Below are positions 35,279-44,303 of a stretch of 64,000 nt of DNA, piece by piece. How positions within the stretch are numbered: position 1 is the stretch's first letter; every line of letters begins with the position of its first letter. The notes under the pieces were generated by a model. It was not told the origin of the DNA. It ran no database searches and saw nothing but the letters and a program-made list of their open reading frames with translations. The translations under genes and the position numbers were made by a program. Source of the stretch: SZUA-442 sp963753185 (lineage in GTDB: Bacteria > Actinomycetota > Acidimicrobiia > Spongiisociales > UBA5794); the NCBI GenBank assembly GCA_963753185.1, contig CAVWBO010000007.1, forward strand, positions 930,001 to 994,000, given 5' to 3'.

Positions 35279-36739
35279 ATGCGACAGGCCGACCCCATGA
35301 ATCGATGGCTCATCGCCGTGACCGTGTTCGTCGCCGCCGCGGCCGTGCTCGTCCTCGAGATCGTGGCCGGCCGCATCCTCGCCCCCTACGTCGGAGTGAG
35401 CCTCCAGACGTTCACGGGAATCATCGGCACGATCCTCGCCGCCATCGCCCTCGGTGCGTGGGTGGGTGGCCGGCTGGCGGACCGATACGATCCCGAGAAG
35501 CTCCTGGGTCCCGCTGTGATGGCTGGGGCCGTGCTTGCTGTCCTGTCACCGGCGCTGGTGTACGTCTTCGGCCCGGCGGCGGCAGGAGAGTCGCCGCTTG
35601 CGATCATCTCGCTGGCGGCGATCGGCTTCTTCCTCCCCGCGGTCGTGCTCTCGACCGTCACGCCGATCGCGGCGAAGCTCCTCCTCCACTCACTCGACAC
35701 GACGGGTGCCGTCGTCGGCCAGCTGTCGGCGATCGGTACCGTAGGGGCGATCTTCGGCACCTTCATCACCGGCTTCTTCCTCGTCGCAGCCATCCCGAGC
35801 CAGCCGATCACGTGGGTCGTCGGCGGTGTCCTCCTCATCCTCGGGATCGTCCTGACACTGCCGATGGGGCGTGCGCCGATCATCGGTGCGATCGTCGTGT
35901 TCGCGTTCAGTGCCATGGGATCGGCGGCAATCGCCGCACCGTGCGATCACGAGACCGCGTACTCCTGCGCGATCATCGTGGATCGTGACGAGGGCCCGAC
36001 GGTGAAGGCGCTGATACTCGACACCTTCGTCAACAGCGTCGTCGACGTCGAGGACCCCGGCTACCTCAGCTCCCGGTACCTGCGGGTCGTCGATGCCGTC
36101 ATCATGTCGCGCCATCGTGGGGGGCCGGATGCGGTTGCCTACATAGGAGGAGGCGGTTACACACTCCCCAGGTACTACGACGAAACCGCCGACGCGGTGG
36201 CCGTTGTGATGGAGATCGACGGCGAGCTCCCCGAGATCGCGGTCACCGAACTCGGCCTCATCGACGGCCCGTGGCTCGAGACGTTCGTCGGTGATGCGAG
36301 GTTGTCGTCTCGTCGGCTCGAGGACGGGCGCTTCGACGCGATCGTCGGTGACGCCTTCAGCGGACGTTCGGTGCCGTGGCACCTGACCACCCGTGAGTTC
36401 GTCGCCGAGATCGCGACGAAGCTCACGACCGACGGACTCTATGTCCTCAACGTCATTGACCACCCGCCGCTCGACTTCGTGAAGGCAGAGCTCGCGACAC
36501 TCGCAGCCGTCTTCGAGCACGTCGCCGTGATCGCACCGGAGGAGTACCTCGCTGGTGGCCGCGGCGGGAACTTCATCCTCGTAGGAAGTGACAACCCCAT
36601 CGACCATCGCCGAATCTCCGAGACCGTTACCGACGGCGAGGCGATCGTCGTCGACGACGGCGCCCGATCCTGGGCGGGACAGGCGCGCGTCCTGCGTGAC
36701 GACTTCGCACCGACCGATCAGCTCCTGTCGCGACCCTGA
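35279..36739 (+). CDS. Fused membrane/spermidine-synthase-like protein
   Basis: A 486-residue protein with about seven membrane spans in the first 210 residues (from MNRWLIAVTVFVAAAAVLVLE to GAIVVFAFSAMGS), followed by a Rossmann methyltransferase-like domain of the spermidine synthase superfamily (AYIGGGGYTLPRYY, EIDGELPEIA, VGDARLSSRRL, DAIVGDAFSG). The classical GxGxG is replaced by GGGGY, and the polyamine residues are not obviously kept, so true spermidine synthesis is doubtful. ATG 35297 is an equally good start. The last 22 bp overlap a convergent GNAT gene. Confidence 0.85.
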   Translation: MRQADPMNRWLIAVTVFVAAAAVLVLEIVAGRILAPYVGVSLQTFTGIIGTILAAIALGAWVGGRLADRYDPEKLLGPAVMAGAVLAVLSPALVYVFGPAAAGESPLAIISLAAIGFFLPAVVLSTVTPIAAKLLLHSLDTTGAVVGQLSAIGTVGAIFGTFITGFFLVAAIPSQPITWVVGGVLLILGIVLTLPMGRAPIIGAIVVFAFSAMGSAAIAAPCDHETAYSCAIIVDRDEGPTVKALILDTFVNSVVDVEDPGYLSSRYLRVVDAVIMSRHRGGPDAVAYIGGGGYTLPRYYDETADAVAVVMEIDGELPEIAVTELGLIDGPWLETFVGDARLSSRRLEDGRFDAIVGDAFSGRSVPWHLTTREFVAEIATKLTTDGLYVLNVIDHPPLDFVKAELATLAAVFEHVAVIAPEEYLAGGRGGNFILVGSDNPIDHRRISETVTDGEAIVVDDGARSWAGQARVLRDDFAPTDQLLSRP

Positions 36740-37224
36740 GGTGCATCGAGGCGCATGACTGCCTCCTCGATCTCGAAGTTGCGTGCGGTGGCGAACCCGC
36801 GGTCGGTGCCGATCCGGACGAACCCGCAGCGTTCGAGGACGGTCAATGAACCGATGTTGTCCGCTGCCGCCCGTGCGTGGAGCGGCCTCGTGACCTCGAT
36901 GTCGAGGAATATTCGGAGCGCTGCCGTCGCAACCCCCCGGCCCCACAGGGAACGATCGATCCAGTAGGTGATCTCCCTGTCGCCGAGCATGTCGAAGCTC
37001 GCGATGTGGCCTGCCACGGCCTCATCACTGACGATCGTGCGTGCGAGGACACTCGTGTCCCCGAGGATGCGACTCCAGTGGGCGTCGAAGGCAGATCGAT
37101 CCGTCGGGTCCGGTGGCGTGAACGCAGCCATCCAAACGGCTCCCTCGTCCTGCATGTGGGCGAAGAAGACGTCGAGGTCCTCGGCGACCACCCCCCGAAG
37201 GGTCGTCGCCGGAGTCAGGCTCAT
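36718..37224 (-). CDS. GNAT acetyltransferase, RimJ/RimL-like
   Basis: A 168-residue acetyltransferase with the acetyl-CoA loop WGRGVATAALRIFLD and the following ARAAADNIGSLTVLERCGF, typical of the family that acetylates protein N-termini or small amines. The substrate is unknown. It is downstream of, and overlaps by ATGA with, the cyclophilin gene on the minus strand, so the two are translated together. Confidence 0.88.
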   Translation of the reverse strand: MSLTPATTLRGVVAEDLDVFFAHMQDEGAVWMAAFTPPDPTDRSAFDAHWSRILGDTSVLARTIVSDEAVAGHIASFDMLGDREITYWIDRSLWGRGVATAALRIFLDIEVTRPLHARAAADNIGSLTVLERCGFVRIGTDRGFATARNFEIEEAVMRLDAPQGRDRS

Positions 37225-37733
37225 GACTCGGAGACGTCGATGCCGGTGATCTTCACCGGATCCCTCGGCCTGTCCTGCGCGCCGGTGGGGGCCTCGGCGA
37301 TCGCATCGACGACGTCCATGCCCTCGGTCACCTCGCCGAAGATCGAGTACTGGTTCGGCAGCCCGTAATCGGCATGCATGATGAAGAACTGCGAGCCGTT
37401 CGTGTTCGGCCCTGCGTTCGCCATGGCGAGCGTTCCTCGCGTGTACCGGGACCGCGAGTGTCCGAGCTCGTCCCTGAACTTGTAGCCGGGACCGCCCGTT
37501 CCGGTTCCCGTCGGATCGCCCCCTTGGATCATGAAGCCCCTGATCACTCGGTGGAAGATCACGTCGTCGTAGTAGCCGTCGCGCGCGAGGAAGACGAAGT
37601 TGTTGACGGTCTGGGGCGCGTCTGAGCCGTACAGGTCGACGGACACGTCTCCGACGCTCGTGTGGATGACCGCCGAGTAAGTCTTGGCGAGGTCGATCGT
37701 GAGGTCAGGGGCTGAGGGGTACTGCTTGGCCAC
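37221..37733 (-). CDS. Peptidyl-prolyl isomerase, cyclophilin type
   Basis: A 170-residue cytoplasmic cyclophilin that speeds cis-trans isomerisation at proline. Conserved residues are in NNFVFLARDGYYDDVIFHRVIRGFMIQGGD, here recognised from FHRVIRGFMIQGGD with the catalytic Arg, NTNGSQFFIM and YSIFGEV. There is no signal peptide. GTG 37733 has AGGAAGGA five bases upstream, so the longer frame to 37955 is rejected. It is followed by an overlapping GNAT gene. Confidence 0.93.
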   Translation of the reverse strand: MAKQYPSAPDLTIDLAKTYSAVIHTSVGDVSVDLYGSDAPQTVNNFVFLARDGYYDDVIFHRVIRGFMIQGGDPTGTGTGGPGYKFRDELGHSRSRYTRGTLAMANAGPNTNGSQFFIMHADYGLPNQYSIFGEVTEGMDVVDAIAEAPTGAQDRPRDPVKITGIDVSES

Positions 37734-37953
37734 GGGTGTCCTTCCTGGCTTGGGTCGGCCGATGGTACCCGTGCCGGGTCCATCACTACCCGGCACCTCG
37801 CGCTCGGGACGGCTGGACAGGTACGCGAGCGATCGTTCCCGCTTCAGTCCTTGCGAGCCCGAATGTGGGGACACCGTATCCTCAGGGTGTGAAAGGAATC
37901 GCCGTGCCGTCGTCACCTGCTGGAGCAACCGCCATGGTGGAAGTGGGTGTCCC

Positions 37954-38220
37954 ATGATCGAACTGCATGTCGCATCCGATGCCGACGCCCGCGCCGACGA
38001 GGTGCGTCGAGCCCTCGACGATTTGGTCGTTGCCTATCAATCGACGATCGTTGACGTTGGCGCCACGCCCGTCGACCTGCCGGCGATCAGGGACGGTGAC
38101 CGGTGGATCGGAGCCGACGATATCGACGGGTACCTCGTCGAGCTGCGCAGGTTCGTCGGGCAGTGGAGGAAGTTTCAAGCCGATGCCTGCTACCTCGAGG
38201 ACGACGGATCGGTGTGTTGA
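37954..38220 (+). CDS. Small protein with thioredoxin/glutaredoxin-like pattern
   Basis: From ATG 37954 it encodes 88 residues. The start MIELHVASDADARADEV reads as a beta strand and helix, and the stretch LPAIRDGDRWIGADDIDGYLVEL follows the cis-proline and C-terminal helix pattern of glutaredoxin/GST N-terminal folds. The usual CxxC is absent; the only cysteines are near the end (ACYLED and the last residue). It may be a redox-inactive member. A longer frame from 37684 overlaps the cyclophilin gene on the other strand and is rejected. Identity remains uncertain. Confidence 0.6.
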   Translation: MIELHVASDADARADEVRRALDDLVVAYQSTIVDVGATPVDLPAIRDGDRWIGADDIDGYLVELRRFVGQWRKFQADACYLEDDGSVC

Positions 38221-38242
38221 CGTCCAACGACGCGACGCCTTC

Positions 38243-38755
38243 TCAGGTGAGGCGCGCCTCGAGTTCCCACACGTCGACGGCCTTCCCGTCGACATCCTCG
38301 ACGGTCGTGCGGACCGGAGTGAAGCCCCTGCGCGCGTAGAAGGTCAGTGCCCGCTCGTTCGAGGTCTCCGTTCGGACGATCATGATCGAGTGCCCGTTGG
38401 ACACTGCTCGACGGCGCGCGGCTTCGACGAGCGCTCTCCCGACACCCCGACCCTCCGCCGATGGGGACACGATGAGACCGGCGAGCTCGACGGCATCCTC
38501 GGTCATGAAACGTGTCGCAGCGAAGCCGACGACTCGATCGCCTTCCTTCGCGAGGAATACCTCTCGCTCGGGATCCTCGATGCGGGCCAGCATCGCGTCG
38601 TGTGCGGTCAGCTCGGTCATGATGTCGTCCGTGACCCCTGCGAATCCGGGAGCGTCCGAACCCGCTTCCGCCCACACCTCGTTGAGGAACTCCGCAAAGG
38701 AGTCGACATCGGCTGCGGACGCCGCATCGATGCGGATGGGGATGTTCGAGCCCAT
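38243..38755 (-). CDS. GNAT acetyltransferase
   Basis: A 170-residue acetyltransferase with the acetyl-CoA-binding motif SAEGRGVGRALVEAARRRA and a C-terminal strand-helix (NERALTFYARRGFTPV). Substrate is unknown. TAGGCT (38767-38762 on the minus strand) ends 6 nt before the ATG, so it is likely leaderless and separate from the helicase gene upstream. It is convergent with the small thioredoxin-like gene. Confidence 0.9.
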   Translation of the reverse strand: MGSNIPIRIDAASAADVDSFAEFLNEVWAEAGSDAPGFAGVTDDIMTELTAHDAMLARIEDPEREVFLAKEGDRVVGFAATRFMTEDAVELAGLIVSPSAEGRGVGRALVEAARRRAVSNGHSIMIVRTETSNERALTFYARRGFTPVRTTVEDVDGKAVDVWELEARLT

Positions 38756-38792
38756 GTCCCGAGCCTATTCGCGGGTTGGGCGACCTGCCATC

Positions 38793-40031
38793 TCAGCGGG
38801 CGAAGCCGCCCCGCTTGCGACGCTTGAGGGCCTTCTCCTTGAAGGGAACCTCGTCCGGCGGGGGTTCCCATGCGAACAGGTCGGCGAGCCGCTCATCGTT
38901 CGAGAACATCTTGATGATCGGCACGTTGAGACCTGCCCTCCGCTGGATCCCGAGGACCTCGTTCACCTGGTCCCACTCGACCAAGGTCACGACGAGACCC
39001 TCCTCACCGGCCCTCGCGGTTCGGCCGCTCCGGTGGAGGTAGGTCTTGGGGTCGTCAGGAGGGTCGTAATGGACGACCACGTCGACTCCGTCGATGTGGA
39101 GTCCGCGGGCTGCCACGTTGGTCGCAACCAGGATCGCGATCTTCCCTTCCGTGAAACGCGCCAGGGATTCCTCCCGCTTGTTCTGGGGGAGGTCGCCGTG
39201 GATGGGCGCGCACGAGACACCGAGCTCCTTGAGGTCGCGGGCGAGGCGGTCGGCGCCTGCCTTCGTTCGCGTGAAGGCGAGAACGCGGTCGTTGTGGCGG
39301 CTGATCTCGGCAAGCACCTTCGCCTTGTCCATGTAGTGGACCTTGAGGAAGCGGTGCTCCATGGTGTCGACGGTCTCTGTCGGCGAATCGACTTCGAAGA
39401 CCACGGGATCCTTCATGTACCGCTCGATGAGTTCCGTGACCTGCATGTCGAGCGTCGCGGAGAACAGGAACGTCTGTCTGGGTTCTGGCAGCTGGGCCAT
39501 GATCGCCCTGACCTGGGGCATGAAGCCCATGTCGGCCATCTGGTCGGCTTCGTCGATGGTGACGATGGACACGTCCCTCGGGTCGAGTGCCTTCCGCTCC
39601 ATGAGGTCCAGGAGACGTCCGGGTGTTGCGATGACGATGGCCGCTCCTGCTTTGAGGGCATCGACCTGGGTCGGCATCGAGGCTCCGCCGTACACGGCGA
39701 CGCATGTCTTGTTCCTGGCCGCGAGGAGGGGCTCGAGCGCCTTTGTGACCTGGACGGCGAGTTCGCGCGTCGGGACGAGGATCAAACCGTGAGGCCTTCG
39801 CGGCGCAGGGTCGCCGACCCGTTCGAGCATCGGGATGCCGAACGCGAGGGTCTTGCCGGAACCGGTCTTCGCCTTTCCCGTGATGTCGACGCCCGAGAGT
39901 GCCGTCGGGATGGTGAGGACCTGGATGGGGAAGGGGGTCGTGATGCTGTCCGCTTCGAGGACGGCGATGAGGTCGTCTGAAACTCCGAGATCGGCGAACG
40001 ACGTCGGGGTCGCGACGGTGTCGGTGGTCAT
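38793..40031 (-). CDS. DEAD-box RNA helicase
   Basis: A 412-residue ATP-dependent RNA helicase. All main motifs are present: TPFPIQ, AKTGSGKT, PTRELA, TPGRLLD, DEAD in TIDEADQMADMGF, SATL, TRTKAGADRLA, and the C-terminal VATNVAARGLHIDGVDVVV with HRSGRTARAG. The tail is basic (KEKALKRRKRGG). It likely remodels mRNA or ribosomal RNA, as RhlE/CshA types do. The open frame runs far upstream to 40991 over the mscS gene; conservation begins only after MTTDTVATPTSFADLG, so ATG 40031 is chosen (a GTG 21 bases upstream is possible). Confidence 0.93.
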   Translation of the reverse strand: MTTDTVATPTSFADLGVSDDLIAVLEADSITTPFPIQVLTIPTALSGVDITGKAKTGSGKTLAFGIPMLERVGDPAPRRPHGLILVPTRELAVQVTKALEPLLAARNKTCVAVYGGASMPTQVDALKAGAAIVIATPGRLLDLMERKALDPRDVSIVTIDEADQMADMGFMPQVRAIMAQLPEPRQTFLFSATLDMQVTELIERYMKDPVVFEVDSPTETVDTMEHRFLKVHYMDKAKVLAEISRHNDRVLAFTRTKAGADRLARDLKELGVSCAPIHGDLPQNKREESLARFTEGKIAILVATNVAARGLHIDGVDVVVHYDPPDDPKTYLHRSGRTARAGEEGLVVTLVEWDQVNEVLGIQRRAGLNVPIIKMFSNDERLADLFAWEPPPDEVPFKEKALKRRKRGGFAR

Positions 40032-40153
40032 ATGGGTGTCGGTGTGTGTCACGTATCGGTGCGAACCACGAGATGAGGCAATGAGAGGGCTCGCTGTCGG
40101 AACGGTAGCGCCGATGTACGGCGTACTGGGACAGGTTTGGGTACCGTGGCAGG

Positions 40154-40200
40154 ATGGACAGCCCCACGTTGGGAGCCCCGGCATGACGAAACTCCGCTGA
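40154..40200 (+). other. Two mini-ORFs chained into mscS
   Basis: TACCGT at 40142-40147 lies 6 nt before ATG 40154, the local spacing for leaderless starts. That ATG opens a ten-codon frame (MDSPTLGAPA, stop 40184-40186), whose stop overlaps ATG 40183 of a five-codon frame (MTKLR, stop 40198-40200), whose stop overlaps the mscS ATG 40200 (TGATG). Either these peptides couple translation into mscS, or one extra base has cut a longer MscS N-terminus into pieces. Confidence 0.5.
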
Positions 40201-41096
40201 TGGTGGAGTACGGCGACCTCGGTCCGCTCGCCGGTCGTACGCTGTCGACCCTGATCGTGCTCGTCGCTGTGGTCGTGCTGCGCTACGTAGGGGCGATCCT
40301 GGTATCGAGGCGCGTTGCGGACACCGAGATGCAGTTCCGCGCCAAGAAGGCGTTGACCTACGTCGCAACCGTCGTCGTTGTTGTGTCGCTCGTCTTCATC
40401 TGGCTGCCGTTCGTCGACGATCTCGCGACCTTCCTCGGGCTGCTGTCGGCAGGCGTCGCCATTGCCCTCGCCGATGTGTTCCTGAACCTCGCAGGGTGGG
40501 CGTACGTTGTCTTCCGGAGACCCTTCCGGGTGGGCGACCGCGTTGAGATCGGGGGAAACGCGGGCGATGTCGTGGACATCCGGGCGTTCCGGTTCACGAT
40601 TCTCGAGATCGGGAACTGGGTGGATGCGGACCAGTCGACCGGTCGCATCATCCACATCCCGAACGGTCGGCTCTTCAGGGAACCGATCGCGAACTACACA
40701 GAGGGGTTCCACTACATCTGGCATGAGATCCCGATGCTCGTGACGTTCGAGTCCGACTGGCATGCCGCGGAAGCGCACCTGCGTGAGGCCCTCAGCGTGG
40801 TTGCGATCCCCGAAGACGTCGCCCGCCGGACGACCGAGCAGTCCAGTCCGAGCCGTGACTACCGCATCACCTACACGCAACTGCAGCCGAACGTGTACGT
40901 GAGCACCCGCGACTCTGGCGTGCTCCTCACGGGGCGTGTCCTCGTCGAAGCCCGTCGCAGACGCGCCGTGGAGGATGAGATGTGGCGCCACCTCCTCGAC
41001 GCGATCTCACGGGACGATTCGGTGGACCTCGCCTATCCGACGATCAGGGGCTACCTCCCCGACATCCCCGACAGAGGGGACGATCGGCGCGCCTGA
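40200..41096 (+). CDS. MscS-family mechanosensitive channel
   Basis: A 298-residue channel protein from ATG 40200. Two to three membrane spans precede the pore-lining helix (LGLLSAGVAIALADVFLNLAGW), then the MscS beta domain (RRPFRVGDRVEIGGNAGDVVDI, HIPNGRLFREPIANYT) and a short cytoplasmic domain. It would release solutes on osmotic downshock. The N-terminus is uncertain because the likely leaderless ATG at 40154 is in another frame. Its end overlaps the HAD phosphatase gene on the opposite strand by 46 bp. Confidence 0.9.
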   Translation: MVEYGDLGPLAGRTLSTLIVLVAVVVLRYVGAILVSRRVADTEMQFRAKKALTYVATVVVVVSLVFIWLPFVDDLATFLGLLSAGVAIALADVFLNLAGWAYVVFRRPFRVGDRVEIGGNAGDVVDIRAFRFTILEIGNWVDADQSTGRIIHIPNGRLFREPIANYTEGFHYIWHEIPMLVTFESDWHAAEAHLREALSVVAIPEDVARRTTEQSSPSRDYRITYTQLQPNVYVSTRDSGVLLTGRVLVEARRRRAVEDEMWRHLLDAISRDDSVDLAYPTIRGYLPDIPDRGDDRRA

Positions 41097-41860
41097 CGCT
41101 TTCCCTGGCTCAAACCGAGGCCATAGGTGACGGCGGCGAGCCCGACGGCGCCGACGGCGGCGGTCGTTCGCTTGACGACCTTCTTCCGGGTCCTGGAGAA
41201 CTCGACGATCGGCCAGCCTCGGTGGTAGGCGGTTGCCTCGAGGGGGCGGTCCGGGTTCACGGCGACAGGATGCCCGACGATGTCGAGCATCGGGAGGTCT
41301 CCCGCCGAGTCGGTGTAGGCGTACGAGAGGGTGAGGTCATACCCCTTCTCCTCGGCGAGGCGCTTGATGGCGATCGCCTTGCCCTCGCCGTAGCAGAACG
41401 GCCGTGCGAGGCGACCGGTGTATACGCCGTCGTCCACTTCCGCGACGGTGCCGAGCCCGCCCGTCATCTCCATGGCCTCGGCGAACCTCGCGACGATCTC
41501 GACAGGTGATGCAGACACGATGTACGTATCGCGTCCTGCGGCGCTGTGGAGGTCGATCAGGCCCCTGGCCTCCCTGCGAACGTCGTCGAGGAGCCGCGGG
41601 ATGATCTCGTCAGCGAGGCCCGTGAGGGTCGACACAGGCACGCCCTCGATCGCCTCCAGGATCCGGGTCTTCACCGCCTCGGTCTTGTCGTCGGAGGCAC
41701 CGGTGAAGGTGAAGGCAACGGCGTTGACGGCGTCCTTGACGAGTTGGGTCGTCGGAACAAGTCCCTCCCTGTACGCGACCCAGCCGAAGACGAACACCGA
41801 GGATCCACCGATGATCGTCCGGTCGAGGTCGAAGAACGCGGCTGCGTGTGGTTGGGTCAC
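41051..41860 (-). CDS. HAD-IB family phosphatase (SerB-like)
   Basis: A 269-residue HAD hydrolase. Motif I is FFDLDRTIIGGSS with the two catalytic aspartates, motif II is SASPVEIV, and motif IV is YTDSAGDLPMLD. The C-terminal 45 residues contain a hydrophobic, Ala-rich stretch and a basic end. This subfamily (HAD-SF-IB, often next to acyltransferases) dephosphorylates small molecules or lysophospholipids; the substrate is not evident. Its ATG overlaps the acyl-CoA dehydrogenase stop (ATGA), so it is coupled to lipid metabolism at least by expression. Confidence 0.88.
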   Translation of the reverse strand: MTQPHAAAFFDLDRTIIGGSSVFVFGWVAYREGLVPTTQLVKDAVNAVAFTFTGASDDKTEAVKTRILEAIEGVPVSTLTGLADEIIPRLLDDVRREARGLIDLHSAAGRDTYIVSASPVEIVARFAEAMEMTGGLGTVAEVDDGVYTGRLARPFCYGEGKAIAIKRLAEEKGYDLTLSYAYTDSAGDLPMLDIVGHPVAVNPDRPLEATAYHRGWPIVEFSRTRKKVVKRTTAAVGAVGLAAVTYGLGLSQGKRQARRSSPLSGMSGR

Positions 41861-43629
41861 GCGGTTGCACCGATGAGGTCGGGGCCGACGGCGAACAGGA
41901 GGTCGTCGCCCGATACTGCGGCATCCGCGAGGCCGTGGACCTTCGGGAGGATGTTGCGGGCGTAGAACAGCGCCGTCGCGACCTTCGCCGCCATCCAGGG
42001 GTCGTCCGACGAGACATCATGTGCCACGAGTGCCTGACGACCCAGGTAGTACCCACCGGCGAGCGTCCCGAGCATCTCGAGATACGGCGTTGCGCCCGCC
42101 ATGCGTGCGCCGGAGTCCTCACTGCCGTTGAGCCACTCGGTCGAGGAACGGACGACGGGTACGGCGCGAGCGAGTTCGACGCCGATGTCCTTCGCGTCGC
42201 CACCGGCGGCCACGAGGCGCGCGGCGAGTGCTTCGATCTCATCGAGGTACTGGCCGACGATCGAGCCGCCGCCCATCGGGAGCTTGCGCATGACCAGGTC
42301 GAGGGCCTGGATGCCGTTCGTGCCCTCGTAGATGGGCGTGATCCTGGCGTCCCGGTAGAACTGGGCCGCTCCCGTCTCCTCGATGAAGCCCATTCCTCCG
42401 TGGACCTGGATCCCGATCGACGCGACATCCACTCCGCGGTCGGTGCACCACGCCTTCGCGATGGGAGTGAGCAGGGCAAGGCGGTCACTGCCCGCGGCGC
42501 GCTCGGCCGCGTCAGGACTCGAGAGGTGACGGTCCTCCGCCGCGATCGCGTCGTAGATGAGGCCGCGCATCGCCTCTGTGTACGCCTTCATCGTCATGAG
42601 CATCCTGCGAACGTCAGGGTGGTCGATGATGGGTGATGTCTCGACCGCTCCCGGTGCGCGACCCTGCTTGCGTTCCTTTGCATAGGCCGCAGCGAGCTGA
42701 TATGAGCGCTCTGCGATGGACATGCCCTCGAGACCGACCTCGAGCCTGGCCTGGTTCATCATCGTGAACATGTACGCCATGCCCTTGTTCTCCTCACCGA
42801 TGAGGAAGCCGGTCGCCCCGTCGAACGACAGGACGCACGTCGGTGATGCGTGGATACCGAGCTTGTGCTCGATCGACACGGTCTCGACAGAATTGCGCTG
42901 ACCTGGCTCACCGTCGGCGCCTGGCATGAACTTGGGAACGAGGAACAGCGAGATGCCCTTCGTTCCCGGCGGTGCCCCGGGCGTGCGAGCGAGTACGAGG
43001 TGGATGATGTTGTCGGTGAGGTCGTGATCCCCCCAGGTGATGAAGATCTTGACACCGGTGATGGCATACGATCCGTCGCCCTGCGGGACCGCCTTGGTCC
43101 TGACAGCGCCCACATCCGAGCCTGCCTCCGGCTCGGTGAGCACCATGGTTCCCGTCCACGTCCCTGCGATCAGGTTGGCGAGGTACACATCACGCAGGTC
43201 GTCCGTTCCGTGCCGCGTGAGGAGGGTGATCGCGCTCCCCGTGAGCATGGGGCACAGTGAGAACGCCAGGTTTGCCGAGGTCATCATCTCCGAGATGGCG
43301 ATGCCGATCGATCGTGGGAACCCGTGACCACCGAATTCAGGGGACCCGGTGACAGCGGTCCAACCCGAATCCACGAGCTTTGACCACGCCTCCTTGAACC
43401 CGTCAGGCGTGACCACCGAGCCGTCGACGAGCTGGGATCCCTGGCGGTCGCCGACCTCGTTCGTTGGAGCGAAGACCTCGGCAAAGAAACGCGCAGCCTC
43501 CTCGAGGAGGCCGTCGATCATGTCCGTCTCGACGTGCGGATAGTCGGGAAACGAGGCGATCGTCCCAATGTCGCTGATCGTGTCGAGGGTGAACGCGATG
43601 TCCCGTATCGGGGGTGCATAGTCGGCCAT
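41857..43629 (-). CDS. Acyl-CoA dehydrogenase (FadE-type, with C-terminal extension)
   Basis: A 590-residue flavoenzyme that introduces a double bond into acyl-CoA. Conserved elements are the FAD/substrate loops LTEPEAGSDVGAVRTKA and ITWGDHD, and QVHGGMGFIEETGAAQFYRDARITPIYEGTNGIQ, recognised by the pieces HGGMGFIEETG and RITPIYEGTNGIQ. The last 130 residues are the extra domain seen in the large bacterial group (590-600 residues). TACCCT ends 7 nt before ATG 43629, suggesting a leaderless start and ruling out the longer frame to 43902. Confidence 0.92.
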   Translation of the reverse strand: MADYAPPIRDIAFTLDTISDIGTIASFPDYPHVETDMIDGLLEEAARFFAEVFAPTNEVGDRQGSQLVDGSVVTPDGFKEAWSKLVDSGWTAVTGSPEFGGHGFPRSIGIAISEMMTSANLAFSLCPMLTGSAITLLTRHGTDDLRDVYLANLIAGTWTGTMVLTEPEAGSDVGAVRTKAVPQGDGSYAITGVKIFITWGDHDLTDNIIHLVLARTPGAPPGTKGISLFLVPKFMPGADGEPGQRNSVETVSIEHKLGIHASPTCVLSFDGATGFLIGEENKGMAYMFTMMNQARLEVGLEGMSIAERSYQLAAAYAKERKQGRAPGAVETSPIIDHPDVRRMLMTMKAYTEAMRGLIYDAIAAEDRHLSSPDAAERAAGSDRLALLTPIAKAWCTDRGVDVASIGIQVHGGMGFIEETGAAQFYRDARITPIYEGTNGIQALDLVMRKLPMGGGSIVGQYLDEIEALAARLVAAGGDAKDIGVELARAVPVVRSSTEWLNGSEDSGARMAGATPYLEMLGTLAGGYYLGRQALVAHDVSSDDPWMAAKVATALFYARNILPKVHGLADAAVSGDDLLFAVGPDLIGATA

Positions 43630-43735
43630 GGGGGGAAGGGTACAGCCGCCCACCGTCACCTGTGAACCCCGCACCATCACGCGGTACGACACGTGGGCGA
43701 TAGCCTCACGTCCCAGCCGACCACGGAGACCATCC

Positions 43736-44296
43736 ATGTCCGTCCGACGACTCGTGATCATCGCCGCCGCTGTGAGCCTCCTCGCCGTGGCTTGTGGCGA
43801 TGAGGGCGCCACGGAGACCTCGGCACCACAGGGCTCCGGCGACGGGACCACGACCACCGCGCCGAGCGCGGTCGGAGGTCTCGTCGCCCAGGACGGCGAC
43901 ATCGTCGACGTCCACTACGTCGGAACGCTCGACGACGGCAGCCAGTTCGACTCGTCACGCGACAGTGGAACGCCGTTCAGCTTCACTGTGGGATCAGGGG
44001 ACGTGATCTCGGGCTTCGACGAAGCCGTCCGTGGCGGAAAGGTCGGCGAAGTGAGGACCGTGCGGATGGAGGCGTCGGACGCCTACGGGGAATGGTCTGA
44101 GGACAACATCATCGAAGTGCCCTTCAACCCCGACCAGGGCGACATCGCCGTCGGTGACGAGGTGTTCCTCAACAACGGCCAGCGCGCGATCATCCTCGAG
44201 ATCACCGACGAGACGGTCACCCTCGACGCGAATCACCGACTCGCCGGCGAAGCCCTCACCTTCGAGATCGAGATCCTTGCGATCACCAGGGGATAG
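43736..44296 (+). CDS. FKBP-type peptidyl-prolyl isomerase lipoprotein (SlyD-like)
   Basis: A 186-residue exported isomerase. It starts with a lipoprotein signal (LVIIAAAVSLLAVAC) and a Thr/Ser-rich linker; the FKBP domain begins at GDIVDVHYVGTLDDGSQFDSS and contains VISGFDEAVRGGKVGE. The insert between the FKBP strands (AYGEWSEDNIIEVPFNP through LDANHRLAGEALTFEIEI) is the SlyD-type chaperone flap with its LDANHPLAGK-like motif. Histidine-rich metal tails are absent. It would help fold proteins outside the membrane. Confidence 0.92.
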   Translation: MSVRRLVIIAAAVSLLAVACGDEGATETSAPQGSGDGTTTTAPSAVGGLVAQDGDIVDVHYVGTLDDGSQFDSSRDSGTPFSFTVGSGDVISGFDEAVRGGKVGEVRTVRMEASDAYGEWSEDNIIEVPFNPDQGDIAVGDEVFLNNGQRAIILEITDETVTLDANHRLAGEALTFEIEILAITRG

Positions 44297-44303
44297 CAGT
44301 CGA

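Noticed and set aside
38382..39980. 532-codon plus-strand frame over the GNAT and DEAD-box genes
   Set aside because: Antisense to well-conserved motifs; composition is that of a shadow frame.
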